Shown in pieces: positions 33,239-43,247 of a stretch of 64,000 nucleotides of DNA. Under the pieces are notes generated by a model. The model saw only the letters and a list, made by a program, of their open reading frames with translations, made no database searches and was not told the DNA's origin. The stretch is from NCBI RefSeq assembly GCF_011745365.1, contig NW_024468909.1, positions 2,046,001 through 2,110,000 on the forward strand, given 5' to 3'. The DNA comes from Cryphonectria parasitica EP155 (lineage: Eukaryota; Ascomycota; Sordariomycetes; Diaporthales; Cryphonectriaceae). Within the stretch, counting starts at the first letter, position 1. Each line of letters opens with the position of its first letter. The translations under genes and the position numbers were made by a program.

Positions 33239-35038
33239 ATGACAACCGCCCAGGATAGCAACAGCGAGCAGTCTCGGAGTCCGACTACGACTTCGAACGG
33301 TGACACGCCCGCTTCTTCCAATGCCGCTGCATCCTCGAGCTCATCCACCAATGCTGGCGAGGAGAGCCTCACCTGTAGGTGGAATCAGTGTGGTGCACGC
33401 TTCAATACCCCTGAGACGCTCTATGTAAGTTTGTGTGTCTGTCAGAAATGGCATGTATTTCTGTATCATCCTTGCATCGGCTGATATGGGTGAATATAGG
33501 ACCACTTGTGCGAGAAGCATGTTGGCAGAAAAAGCACAAACAACCTCAGCCTGACCTGCCAGTGGAATGCCTGCCGTACTACTACTGTCAAGCGTGACCA
33601 CATTACTTCTCACATCCGTGTTCACGTTCCTCTGAAGCCCCACAAGTGTGACTTCTGCGGGAAATCCTTCAAGCGTCCCCAGGACTTGAAGAAGCACGTC
33701 AAGACCCATGCAGACGATAGTGTTCTGGTCAGGTCTCCTCCAGACCAGCATGGTGGTTTAGCCGCTGCATACGGCCGACCAGGTAAGGATGCGTCCTTGT
33801 GGAGGTGTGCCGCAGAATTGAATGCTGATACTACAGATCTAGGACCGTCCAGCTTCTATGACCATAACGGACACCAGATGCGGGCCCAACCTAATGCCTT
33901 TGGACAGCCACAGCCTCCGCATGCTGGTTACTATGGACACGGCCCCACACAGGCCTATGGCGCACCCATTGGATACTACCAGCAGCCCATTCACAACCAC
34001 CGCGCTGAGCCTCTCGGATATGGACACGGTTACGATCGCAGGCGTGGCTACGATGATCTGAATGACTTCTTCGGCCAGGCCAAGCGTAGGAGCCTTGATC
34101 CTGGCAACTACAACCAGGTCGGGAGGTCCCTGATGCCTCTGCACGGCGCCCTCGCTGTCCACACTGGAGGAATGGGCACCCAGTATATGACCGCGGCACC
34201 AGCTCTCCCAGCTATCGGAGGCCAGCCCTCGGCACAGAGCGCCCTGGACCAACACTACTATCTTCCTCCGATGCCCAATCTGCGGACTAAGGGTGATTTG
34301 GAGCAAATCGACCAGATATTGGAGCAGATGCAGAGCACTGTGTACGAGAACAGCGGTTCTCCTTCCACCTCGCACTACCCGTCAGCTTTCGACCTGCGTC
34401 ATCAGTCGCCAGTCTCCAGAGACAATGTTGGGACCGCTCACTACGCCGTGTCTGCCGCACAGATGCCCTCACCCCTGAGTGCTGTGTCTTCCACAACGAG
34501 CAGCAGCGCCGGCCACACCCCGCCTTCGAGCTCTCTGTCATACACTGCTGGTCACTCGCCAGGATCCACCACGGGCATGTCTCCCGGGCAACGAAACGGG
34601 TCTTCTGCGTCTGTGGCATATCCATCGCTGCCAGCTACTACCTCGTACGGCTCCTCAACCATCAGCCTAGGCTCCACCTTCGCCCCCAACGACCAGCGTC
34701 GTCTGTCTGGTGGCATGCTTCAGCGTGCTCGTGGAGCCCGCCGGGCTTCCGACGAGTCTGAGGGCGCCGTCACACCCAAGGCCGAACCGCAATCGCCCGC
34801 TTCTTCTACAGACGACAACGACAGCACTGGCGAGCCAGAGTCCTACGAGGCTTGGCTCCAGAACGTTCGGGTGATCGAGTATCTGCGCGTGGCTATCCAA
34901 GACCGCCTCAAGAGTCGCCAATACGACTCGGACAGTGAGGGCGAGGACAACATTGACCCTACATTGAAGGCAGGAAAGGCTTCAGCCAAGATAGATGCGC
35001 CGCTGTATCCTGCGCTGCCGGTGGAGGTTGATGTTTGA
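33239..35038 (+). CDS. pacC: pH-responsive transcription factor PacC/Rim101
   Basis: Three exons (33239-33424, 33500-33782, 33837-35038) encode about 556 residues. Three C2H2 fingers, the first split by intron 1, have ligands C46/C51/H64/H69, C82/C87/H100/H104 and C112/C115/H128/H132; motifs include [26 protein letters not shown] and [17 protein letters not shown]. The next segment, [17 protein letters not shown], is characteristic of PacC. YPSL at 418-421 and YPAL at 547-550 fit the YPxL/I motifs bound by PalA. They flank [13 protein letters not shown] (about 495-507), probably the signalling-protease box. PacC is activated by ambient-alkaline signalling through the Pal proteins and two-step proteolysis, then activates alkaline-expressed genes. 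Intron 2 (54 nt) is a multiple of three without a stop, so unspliced RNA would still encode protein. The gene is convergent with Ku80. Confidence 0.96.
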
Positions 35039-35502
35039 ACAAGAATGTTTTATCAGTAGTATTGCATTTGCATGTCGCGGTTTGGGAAAGAGGGAGGGGT
35101 TGATGGCGTTCGTACACCACTGCTGAGGCAGGTCAGAAATACCGTTTATGATTGGAATGAAAAGTCCACAATTTCTTTATTGATGTTCTACATATACTCT
35201 GCTCCATTGGTCCGATTTCTCGTGCTTGTGATTTTTCATCTTGACAGCTTGGCAGGTGGCCAACAGTTGGTTCCATAACCATTACAAACTACTATATATT
35301 GGGAATTGTAACAAAGCTCTCCTCTCTTTTCCATTGTTAATACACTTGAAAGCCTTGGACAGCTGTTCACAAGATGGCTTGGCAATTGTTGAACTTAATA
35401 CGATAAGTGTGTTTCGGCGTGGCACTCGCTTCTAGGTCAAGGATTGCGTCACTGAGGATCCTAAGTGTTTTCGTCGACCTTTTCATTTCCACCGGGCCCA
35501 GT
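35039..35502. other. Convergent 3' spacer
   Basis: About 460 bp of AT-rich 3' flank between pacC and Ku80 stops; nothing else recognised. Confidence 0.5.
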
Positions 35503-38005
35503 TTACGAGCGCCAAAACTGTCAATTAATGTTAGCTGTGCTCGTCAAAAACCACAAAAGAAGTAGATCTCACATTAGATGCATCCTCCTTTGTCACATCG
35601 GAGGTTTCAGACTGGTCTCTGGTGATGAGCCCAAGCCGTCCCGACCAACGGATTTTGGCCCACATGTCCCGGCGATCACCTCCAAGTGCCTTGGAGTTGA
35701 CTTTGCTCTTGAGCTCCTCCAGGAAGCTGTTGTACAGCTTCGGCGACTCAAGGCCGACCATCTGCTCCCTCATCACACCGATGTTCTCAAGTGCTTGGTC
35801 GTAGTTGCGGTCGCCAAAACTCTCCTTGATCAAAGAAAAGACGATTTGTGCCATGTCTTTCATAGCGGTCTCGATGGCCTCGTCCGTGTTCACTGTGGCA
35901 AGGGAGCGAAGTAGCTGTTTGAAATCGGGGATGGCGTTTTCCTTTGAGATTTTGACTTTCTTCTTCTCGCGAGCAGCCAAGATCGATGCGCCTGCGTCGA
36001 AGCCTGATATTGCGCGGGTCTCCTGACCAGACTCGCCCTTGCGCTTCCCTTTTAGTTTCTCCGGTGCTGCAGAAGATATTGTGAGTGCTTGTTTCGAATC
36101 AAACACAACATTCACGACGACGGACTGACCTTTCTTGACATCGGCTGCCTCAATGAGAGCCTCGATTTCTGGATTGGCTCTTTTCAACAGTTTCTCAGGG
36201 GGTCGCGAGTACTTTAGCAACACTGGCGGAATGGGCTCGACAGCACCCTGCTCATCGACAGCGCGAGCTCGGATGGCCTGGTTCACGCGATGGATGATTG
36301 GCGAGTACAAGTCATCCAGAGGCGCGTATTCGGCCGAATTTCTAGAGAGGCTGTTTTCAGTCTGCTTCCTCTTTCCTGTGGGCCTGTATAGATGCTTACC
36401 CGTCATCGTCCCGGCCGAACTCCGAGATATCCATAGCATCAACAAAGTCGCTCATAGCTCGTTTAAGATTTTTATCAGGGAGGAAGCGGTGCTCAGTCAG
36501 GGTCTTGCCGGTGATGGTGATGACCTTGTCCAGAGGAGGGAATCGGTACTGTCGTGTATCTTCCGCAAAGGGGAGAGGCACGTCGTAGAGGCACTCGATG
36601 TCCACGTCGACACATGGTTTCAAGAGGAGGATCACTGGGTCTTTCCCGTCCTTTACGACAAGCCTTGCGACCGCGCAGTGCTCCAGCTCATGGAGAGCAT
36701 GAATGAGAGCCGAGAGGGCCACTTGGGATGTCTCGTCAAACGGCTTGGCAACTGTGACACTGGTTTCCGCCATGGCCATAAAAGGCTCAACTTTCTCGTT
36801 TGCGATGAATCCGATGATGGAGAATCCTTTAGTGGTGTCTAGCTTGGTGATGTCCCATTCAGCCTCCGCAACGTGGATGGCGGTGCTGCCGTATGTATAG
36901 CCCTTGGCCAAGGTCTCAAACTCGACATCCCTCTTTCCGCCTGGTGCGCCTGGGTCGTTGACTTTGTAAGTTCGATGCTGCTTGACCGAGCTCAACGACG
37001 GACCGCCGTTTTCAAATCCTTCCATCTCGTGATCCAAGGTCATCGTTGACTGTGTGTCGAGAGAGCCCGATTTCAAGACCACAGTCGTGGCAGACTCTGC
37101 GCTGCTCTTTTTGGTAACAGGCCATCTATCGACATATGTTTTGATGGCACTGGGGAAGTTCTCGGGATCTCCAAGGGTTAATGGCCCATCATAACTCCGG
37201 ACGCTGCAGTACGGCGGGTCAGTCAGCTGCACGACAGGACGACAGGGCCAACGCATAGCAGGGACAGCATCCGTTACTCACAGTTTCGTGAACCGGGGTT
37301 TGGGTATGGCAAGGCCTTCTATGGCCTCAGCCATCGTAGCGAAAACACCACGATCACACTTGTCCACAAAAGCCTTCAGAGTGCGCTCATTGGACGCCTT
37401 GAGCGACGACTTATCTTCCTCCTTGAATCCATACTCTGGATCATCGAAATCCACGCCTCTAGGTGGGATCCGTTAGCGGTTCGGACGTCGTTGTAACAGG
37501 TGCGGGAATACACTTGCATTATTGTGAATGCAATTCCAATGTCGTTCAGCCGGTTTGCAATGTCATCAATACCATCATCGTCGATGGCACCCATGCCGTC
37601 AGTGACCAGATAGACTTTGCGGTCCCATTTGTTTTGCTTGGTGAAGGCAACGATCATCTCAGAAGCGACGACAACGGCGGACATTGCATCACCATTGACA
37701 GTCTGACTCGGCTTTATGTGCGTTTTCAGCTGCTGCATGTCTTGCAAGGACACCGGACCAAGTTCCTTGAAAACGCAGATATTCTCGTAGCCTTCGTTGT
37801 CAACGTACTGATTCTCAGTCACATCTGTTCGGAGGCCAACCACACCGACGCACCACGTCTTTCGTTTGGACTGAGCGGTGGTGGCAATTTTGTCCCAAAC
37901 GAAACGCATGCTCCAGTCGAGGTCAGATTCGGTTCGGCCGTTGTTGCAGTTGGCCATGGACGAGCCGACGTCAACGATGTAAACGCTTGCCTCCTTGTCC
38001 GCCAT
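35503..38005 (-). CDS. KU80: Ku80, DNA end-binding subunit of NHEJ
   Basis: Six exons rebuild 731 residues: 38005-37512, 37458-37282, 37203-36400, 36341-36130, 36066-35573 and a 15-nt last exon 35517-35503. The N-terminal von Willebrand A-like domain opens MADKEASVYIVDVGSSM and includes RKVYLVTDGMGAIDDDGID. After intron 1 comes VGVDFDDPEYGFKEED, then the Ku core with VRSYDGPLTLGDPENF, ATTVVLKSGS and MSDFVDAMDISEFGRDDDG. After intron 3, NSAEYAPLDDLYSPIIHRVN continues the Ku fold. The C-terminal helical part ends ASNFWRS. Ku70/Ku80 encircle broken DNA ends and start non-homologous end joining; they also act at telomeres. Intron 4 (36067-36129, 63 nt) is in frame without a stop; splicing gives DVKKAPEKLKGKRKG, which I judged by recalled family alignment. 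Confidence 0.95.
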
Positions 38006-38537
38006 GATGAGCAGCGATGTTTTGGGGTATCAAAAGAAGAAGGATAAGGAGGAAAGGAGGGAACAACAGGCCAACTGCCCTTCGCTTCTATGCTGGCATG
38101 AAATGAGCCCTACAGCTCCAATTTGGGCACGTCCAAATCTCCAAGAGTTGTGGCACGTCAGTCTAGGCAACGACGCGTTCCACGGATAGCTTACTGGTAG
38201 TGAAGGGAAGCCTCAGACCCCCCAGTAAACACGCTATCATGTGAGCTCCAGCAGGCGGGTATCAGCCTAATCCCAGCCAAGCCAGCCCTGGCTCTGCTTG
38301 CCTAAGGTCCTCTTATCGATAACGTTGGGGTGATCAACCCCCTGTAAAACACCTGAATCGGCTGCTACATACTCCTCACGCTCATCTCCTGATTTATCGT
38401 CATTGACACTGCTCCAGATTTCCTCGATTCTCCTTCCTCCCTCTCGTAAACTTCTTCTTGAAATCCGAGTCTCCAACATCTGTCGTGTTCCAATTCTAGA
38501 AAGACTGACTTATTCATATAAACACTTTTCGCCAAAA
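38006..38537. promoter_or_regulatory. Divergent promoter of Ku80 and the DUF4149 gene
   Basis: About 530 bp between the two start codons, presumably shared promoter sequence. CT-rich runs precede the DUF4149 start near 38420-38460. No named site recognised. Confidence 0.5.
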
Positions 38538-39299
38538 ATGCCGAGGAAATCAATCATGCTCACAGGAGCACCTTACCACATCCTGGCGTGAGTTGGTGTA
38601 GACTTCTCTTAGAACTACGCAGCTACTGACATCTGATTTAGGTATGGATCTCTGCTTGGAACAACCGTCTGTCAGTATTCTCCACTCTCACATCTATGGG
38701 TCAATTGTTGAATCCACTGTGGTTTGATATGATGTTACATGTGGCTGACTAGACGATGCAGTCAATGTAAGTCAAAAGGTCTTCGATCCAACCGCGCGGC
38801 TCGTTCTTTAGTCTGATTGGAGTCACACCAAAAGACCTGCGTCGGAACCATCATCCAGTTCAAGACGCTTCCCATACTTCAATTTTCGGATTTGCAGACC
38901 AAGACCTTTCCGTGGTACTTTGGACTGCAGACAACATTGCCCGTCATTCTTGCGGTGACCCTTCCCGGCAGAGGACCATTCGGAGCCTCTGGCGGACTCC
39001 AGAGACTGTTTAATGCCTCGAACCGCTGGAGCACTCTGGTCCCCCTAGCCACTGTCTTCGTCACCGGGCTTGCCAACTGGGTCGTCCTCCTGCCGGCCTC
39101 AAAGGCGTGCATCGTCGAGAGGAGAAAGCAGGAGGAGAAGGACGGCAAGCGAAGCTGGGACCCGAAACCGCACAGCCAAGAGATGACGGCCCTGAACAAG
39201 AAGTTTGGCATGCTGCACGGCATCTCTTCTTTGTTGAATGTGGTCAACTTTGTGGCGACCGTCGTGTACGGCGTCACGCTGGCCAGGCGAATCCGCTAA
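38538..39299 (+). CDS. DUF4149 / TMEM205-like membrane protein
   Basis: Four coding exons: 38538-38587, 38642-38670, a 5-nt microexon 38762-38766 and 38835-39299, giving 182 residues. The product opens MPRKSIMLTGAPYHILAYGSLLGTTVFNTCVGT when joined (given here in overlapping parts: MLTGAPYHILAYGSLLGTT and TVFNTCVGTIIQFKTLP). Further conserved pieces are FPWYFGLQTTLPVILAVTLP, NRWSTLVPLATVFVTGLANW and PHSQEMTALNKKFGMLHGIS. There are about four hydrophobic helices, the last near the end (LLNVVNFVATVVYGVTLA). The pattern matches the fungal DUF4149 family related to TMEM205. The function is not established; TMEM205 has been linked to cisplatin resistance in human cells. Only the microexon restores phase between exons 2 and 4. 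Confidence 0.85.
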
Positions 39300-39670
39300 G
39301 GCCCTTTTGTTTTGGAGGGGAAGAGTAGGGGAAGTCTGATGTGTGAAGAGACGCTGCGCTTGGAAGACGAACAGTCATCTCCGCTCCCTTGTTCGAACGT
39401 CCTAGAGATGGAGGACCCTGTCCCCTGTGGCTTGGTCACATTTGCCGTCATCACTCCTTGTATGTATATTAGAAATTGTTCAATTCAACTTGACTTTGGA
39501 TATCACAGAAGCTATGGACCCCACCGTTCTCCTCGCTGTGCCCAGATAAAAATCCCCATGCTCCAAAAAGGCATTTCAAAACAAACCCTCGAATCAATTG
39601 GTCCAAGCGCCAATAGTGCCGCTTACACCATGCGCAGTCGACTAAGCGCGGTGTATTCTCTCAAGGGGCC
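39300..39670. other. Convergent 3' spacer
   Basis: About 370 bp between the DUF4149 gene stop and the stop of the small conserved-looking gene. Nothing else recognised. Confidence 0.45.
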
Positions 39671-40150
39671 TCATCGTGGGCCATGCAGGACTTGCTTGGG
39701 GAGAGCCAGCATCCGAATCTCATCTTTGGCCTTGAGAAGCTCCCTCTTCTTCGCTTCCAAGTCCAGAGCCCTCGTTGCCCGGTCCACGGTCTGGGCGTGT
39801 GGCTCGCGCGTGGGTGTCTCCTTGAAGTAGTGGCCCAGTGTCCACTTCATAGGCTTCCTGGCCAGTGCCTCGCGGACGTCGATCTCCTGCGCTGGCTTGG
39901 GATACGCGCGCGAGAGGGGGTCAAGCTGTTGTTCTGCGAGACTGGCGTGAAATGGAGGGGGTGCTTGCTGTCCTGCGCTGCCAGCAGATGCTCCAGAGTC
40001 GTTAGAGGAGATGGAGCTCTGGCGAGAACGTGTGTGTTCGCTAGGGGGTGTGGACATTCTGTCTGGTCTTTGTGATGGCAGTAGTGTTGTTTCTGGTGTG
40101 GAAAGCTGTGCGCCCATGGTCATGTCTTGATTTTTTCTGGGGGTGCGCAT
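39671..40150 (-). CDS. Small protein of unknown function, Ser/Pro-rich N-terminus and basic-acidic C-terminus
   Basis: A single frame of up to 159 residues; starts at Met 1 (40150), Met 10 or Met 12 are possible, and MSTPPSEHTRSRQSS farther in is also plausible. The N-terminal half is disordered (SISSNDSGASAGSAGQQAPP). The second half looks folded and conserved: FHASLAEQQLDPLSRAYPKP, VREALARKPMKWTLGHYFKE and DLEAKKRELLKAKDEIRML, the last a likely amphipathic helix. There is no signal peptide, membrane segment or zinc motif. Reverse-strand codon use and the LARKPMKWTLGHY block argue for a real gene, but I recognise no named family. The opposite-strand frames are shadows. Confidence 0.6.
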   Translation of the reverse strand: MRTPRKNQDMTMGAQLSTPETTLLPSQRPDRMSTPPSEHTRSRQSSISSNDSGASAGSAGQQAPPPFHASLAEQQLDPLSRAYPKPAQEIDVREALARKPMKWTLGHYFKETPTREPHAQTVDRATRALDLEAKKRELLKAKDEIRMLALPKQVLHGPR

Positions 40151-41594
40151 CTATTTATAGTATTGTGTCCGATCTTGAGAAAAAAGGCAGAAAGGTACAG
40201 ATTCCAGACGGAAAGTAAATAAATGAATAGGCTCTCTGTGCACCAGCAAAAGTGGATGACAAGACAAAGAACGGTGTGAAGAGCAGCAAACTCTAAAACG
40301 TGTCAAGTAGGACTCACGATAGTTAAATAGAGTGAAAATGGCGATGTCCTCGACAACCTAATACTTTACGATCTCAGGGTCCTTCTGGGGGCACGCGCAA
40401 TGCTTGGCGGCCCGCTTACTGTCATTTCCGAACCACGAGGTGATTATGACAGCGAATTTAGTATCCAAGGGTACAGACAGATCCGAGACATCTGACAAAA
40501 CCCTCTTTTCCGGTCGCCAGACTGAACATGGAAAGGAGAAGGAGGGGCAAACTAAACCTCGACTTACCAATCCATCAAATCTACGAGGGTCTGTGGGCGA
40601 TACCCGGGCCCATCACAAACACAAGCCTCCTTCTCTCTGTCTGGGTGAAAGTCGTTTGCTACGGGAGATGACGTACGAATTCGTGTTGTGCCATGTGACC
40701 ACTGAACTCTTCAGAGCCTAAGAAGTCGGGTGCTTAGAAACGAACGATCGCTTCCTCTGGTGCATTTCCTGCCTATCGGGCGAGATCAAGATGTCTGACG
40801 ATGACAATAATCACAACGAGAGGGTGAACGTAGCGCATCCGGTCGGTTTGTCATGGTTTTGGTGGTGACAAGGCGACCTTTGCTGACGGTACCATTGAAC
40901 TGACTCTCAGTGGATACCGCCTATGACTTTCGTATATGTAGCACGTGAGGTGGGGGCGAGAAGGGGAATGTGGCCATGTTTGTAATTTCGGACTACCCGT
41001 CGTGGTGAGGTCGTCACCAGGTCGTGGCGGTGATTGAAGAGGGGAAGAGGGGAGGACATGCCACGGCATGTTCCTCTGGGGCGTCGAGTGTGCCCTTGCT
41101 CCGGGCGAGGTCACCCTTTACCTCGCCAACAGTTGAGCAAACATGGATGGCCACACGAGAGATCAAACATTGGATGCCGGATCTTGTCCCGTGTCTCGCT
41201 TACTGGATCCGGCCACCCCGGACCCACTCCGTCTGAATACCCGGCCGAGGACCCCGGCGATCTGGGGTCTTGGTTCACGAAATGACTCCTCGCATACGAT
41301 GCCAGGCCCAGAATCTCTGAGTTTACACGAGTTGATTCGGCTATGAGAAGACTCAATCCGTGATTCAGTATAGAGTGAGACAACAAATGTTGACCTCTGA
41401 AGGCATGCGACTAGCCAGTGCTGTACGAAGCCTGAACTGCAGCTCGATTGCGTCTGTCCGTGAAATCGTATACCACCAATATGAGCTGGGCTCGACACCA
41501 GAAATTAATTCCACCACTTCGTAAATATTGTGGCCAAGTAATACGTCCAACCCTTCATTTAAAACAAAATCGACCCTATGCACTTCTCATGCAC
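40151..41594. other. Intergenic, no gene seen
   Basis: About 1.4 kb upstream of the small unknown gene and downstream of the DUF1295 gene. Only short overlapping frames without family character; no RNA signal recognised. Confidence 0.5.
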
Positions 41595-42780
41595 CTATTT
41601 CTTCTTGATCGGCTTCTTCTTCTCGGCCCTGGCCACCGGCGTGACTGGAATTACCGGCGGCTGGTATCCGTTGGCGCCCCGGGGGATGAACTTGCCTACC
41701 TGCCTCTGGTACTCCGTGTACTCTGGATACTTCTTAGCAGTGATCCACTCTGTGAGGATCGTCGACCCGAAGAAGATAGAGATCAGGCTGACAGCGCCTG
41801 CCGCAGCCCAGTACGAGAATGTGTTTGTGATGTAAGCGCTCAAGGCGTACAGCGAGATCCAGATCGCCTGCTCCATGGCAAAGTTTGGGTGCCGACTGTA
41901 AGCCCAGAGGCCGGAGGTGATGAAGCCACGATTGAGATCATCGGCGTGGTAGCCCTGCGGAAGCTTGGCCGTCTTCCGGTAGTCATGCTTGGCATTTTGG
42001 AAGTCTGTCCCGTGGTTAGAACCATTGCCTGCAGTCATATACGTCCTCAGGGATATTTCGGAAAGACTTACCCCATTGCTGTTGGTCTGCAAACCACTCA
42101 GTAGTGATAAGGGCCAGCTCAAAGGCAACGAACGCCATGTCAGTGGCGTCGAGCTCAGGTCGGAACTGAATGCTCAGTAAGATCGGATACACAGGAGCAG
42201 CCAGGGCGTAGAGAATGATGCTCTGTTGGAAGGAGATGAAGGTGACATTCAGAATCTTGAACGCCCAGACTGGGATGGTGTCCCGGATGATGTCCCATCT
42301 GTAGTCCTCACTTCCAACGGTATAACCACCCTTTCGCCAGTAATTATACGTCAAGCGGGCCTGTATCGGGGTGGTGAGCCTCTCTCTAGTCTCCTTCATG
42401 GCCAGCCAGATACTACTTACGCTCCATACTGCACTAAAGGCAAGAAGTGCATCGATCCTTGCACTCGGCACGCCGGTCAGCCGGGCCCAGAGGTCAAAAT
42501 GCGCAATGTAGAACGTTGGTAAGAGGCTCCAGCACCGGTCGACCTGGGAATAGTTCTTATTGAATTCTGCTACGACCAAAAATATCGCGCCGAAGAAGAC
42601 TGAGATGGCAAAACCAGAGATGAGGGGGTTCGTCTGCGTATATACATCGACAATCCCCTGGCGGCCTTGGAGGACGTCGACAAGCTTATTTGGGAGCTCG
42701 TACAGGTGCGAAAAGTACGGCTGGACCGTCTTGGACCAGTCGGCGCAGTCTTCGAAGGTGTGGAGAGCTGGTAGTGCCAT
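41595..42780 (-). CDS. DUF1295 / steroid 5-alpha-reductase-like membrane protein
   Basis: Three exons (42780-42421, 42360-42072, 42004-41595) encode 352 residues from MALPALHTFEDCADW. Several transmembrane helices are visible (PLISGFAISVFFGAIFLVV, DALLAFSAVWS, SIILYALAAPVYPILLS, DMAFVAFELALITTEWFAD). The family signature is present: ARLTYNYWRKGGYTVGSED, QQQWDFQNAKHDYRKT across intron 2, GFITSGLWAYSRHPNFAMEQ, and near the end EWITAKKYPEYTEYQRQVGK. The SRHPN..E block is the conserved NADPH/substrate region of the 5-alpha-reductase/ICMT-like superfamily. Substrate is unknown; a lipid or sterol reductase role in the ER is an inference. The C-terminus KKKPIKKK has lysines resembling an ER-retrieval tail. 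Intron 1 (42361-42420, 60 nt) is in frame without a stop. It is divergent from TOP3. Confidence 0.88.
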
Positions 42781-43247
42781 GGTAGCTTTAGTGGTGATGC
42801 TTAGTCGTACTCCGAAGCCCTCAACAAGGTGGGAGAGTAGTTCCCTCCCTTCAGAGATATAGGAGCTGTGCTGGTGAAAGAGCTGAGACAAAGAAACCAT
42901 GTGCGCGTCATGGTGGATCAACTCCTGCCCCAATGCGGCCTGTAACTCGAGTACAGGGGGGCCCTTGGTAGCTCCCTGCCTTCGTTCCCTTGTCAGAATC
43001 CATGCCCCGCTAATCGCATGCTGGGGGTCAAATCGCATCACTGCAGATTTATGGCGGACTTTGAAGCGAATGCAAACGCGTGTCGACGCATCGTGTGCAA
43101 ACCCTGACGGCGACATCGAGTTCAAGAAATTTGGACAGTTAGACGCGCCGTATGTCCCAGCTGCCATGTTTATAACTTTCTGCGCTCTCTCAGGAAGGCA
43201 CGGTCGGATGCGGACGCGTCGCTTGACGGGCAAGGCAGACTTGCGAC
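42781..43247. promoter_or_regulatory. Divergent promoter of the DUF1295 gene and TOP3, with two ACGCGT boxes
   Basis: About 470 bp. Two exact ACGCGT hexamers (MluI cell-cycle box, the MBF site in yeasts) lie at 43076-43081 and 43214-43219, the second 28 bp before the TOP3 start. MBF drives G1/S genes in yeasts, which would suit a topoisomerase. That these are functional here is inference. The upstream extension of the DUF1295 frame through this region is not family-like. Confidence 0.5.
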
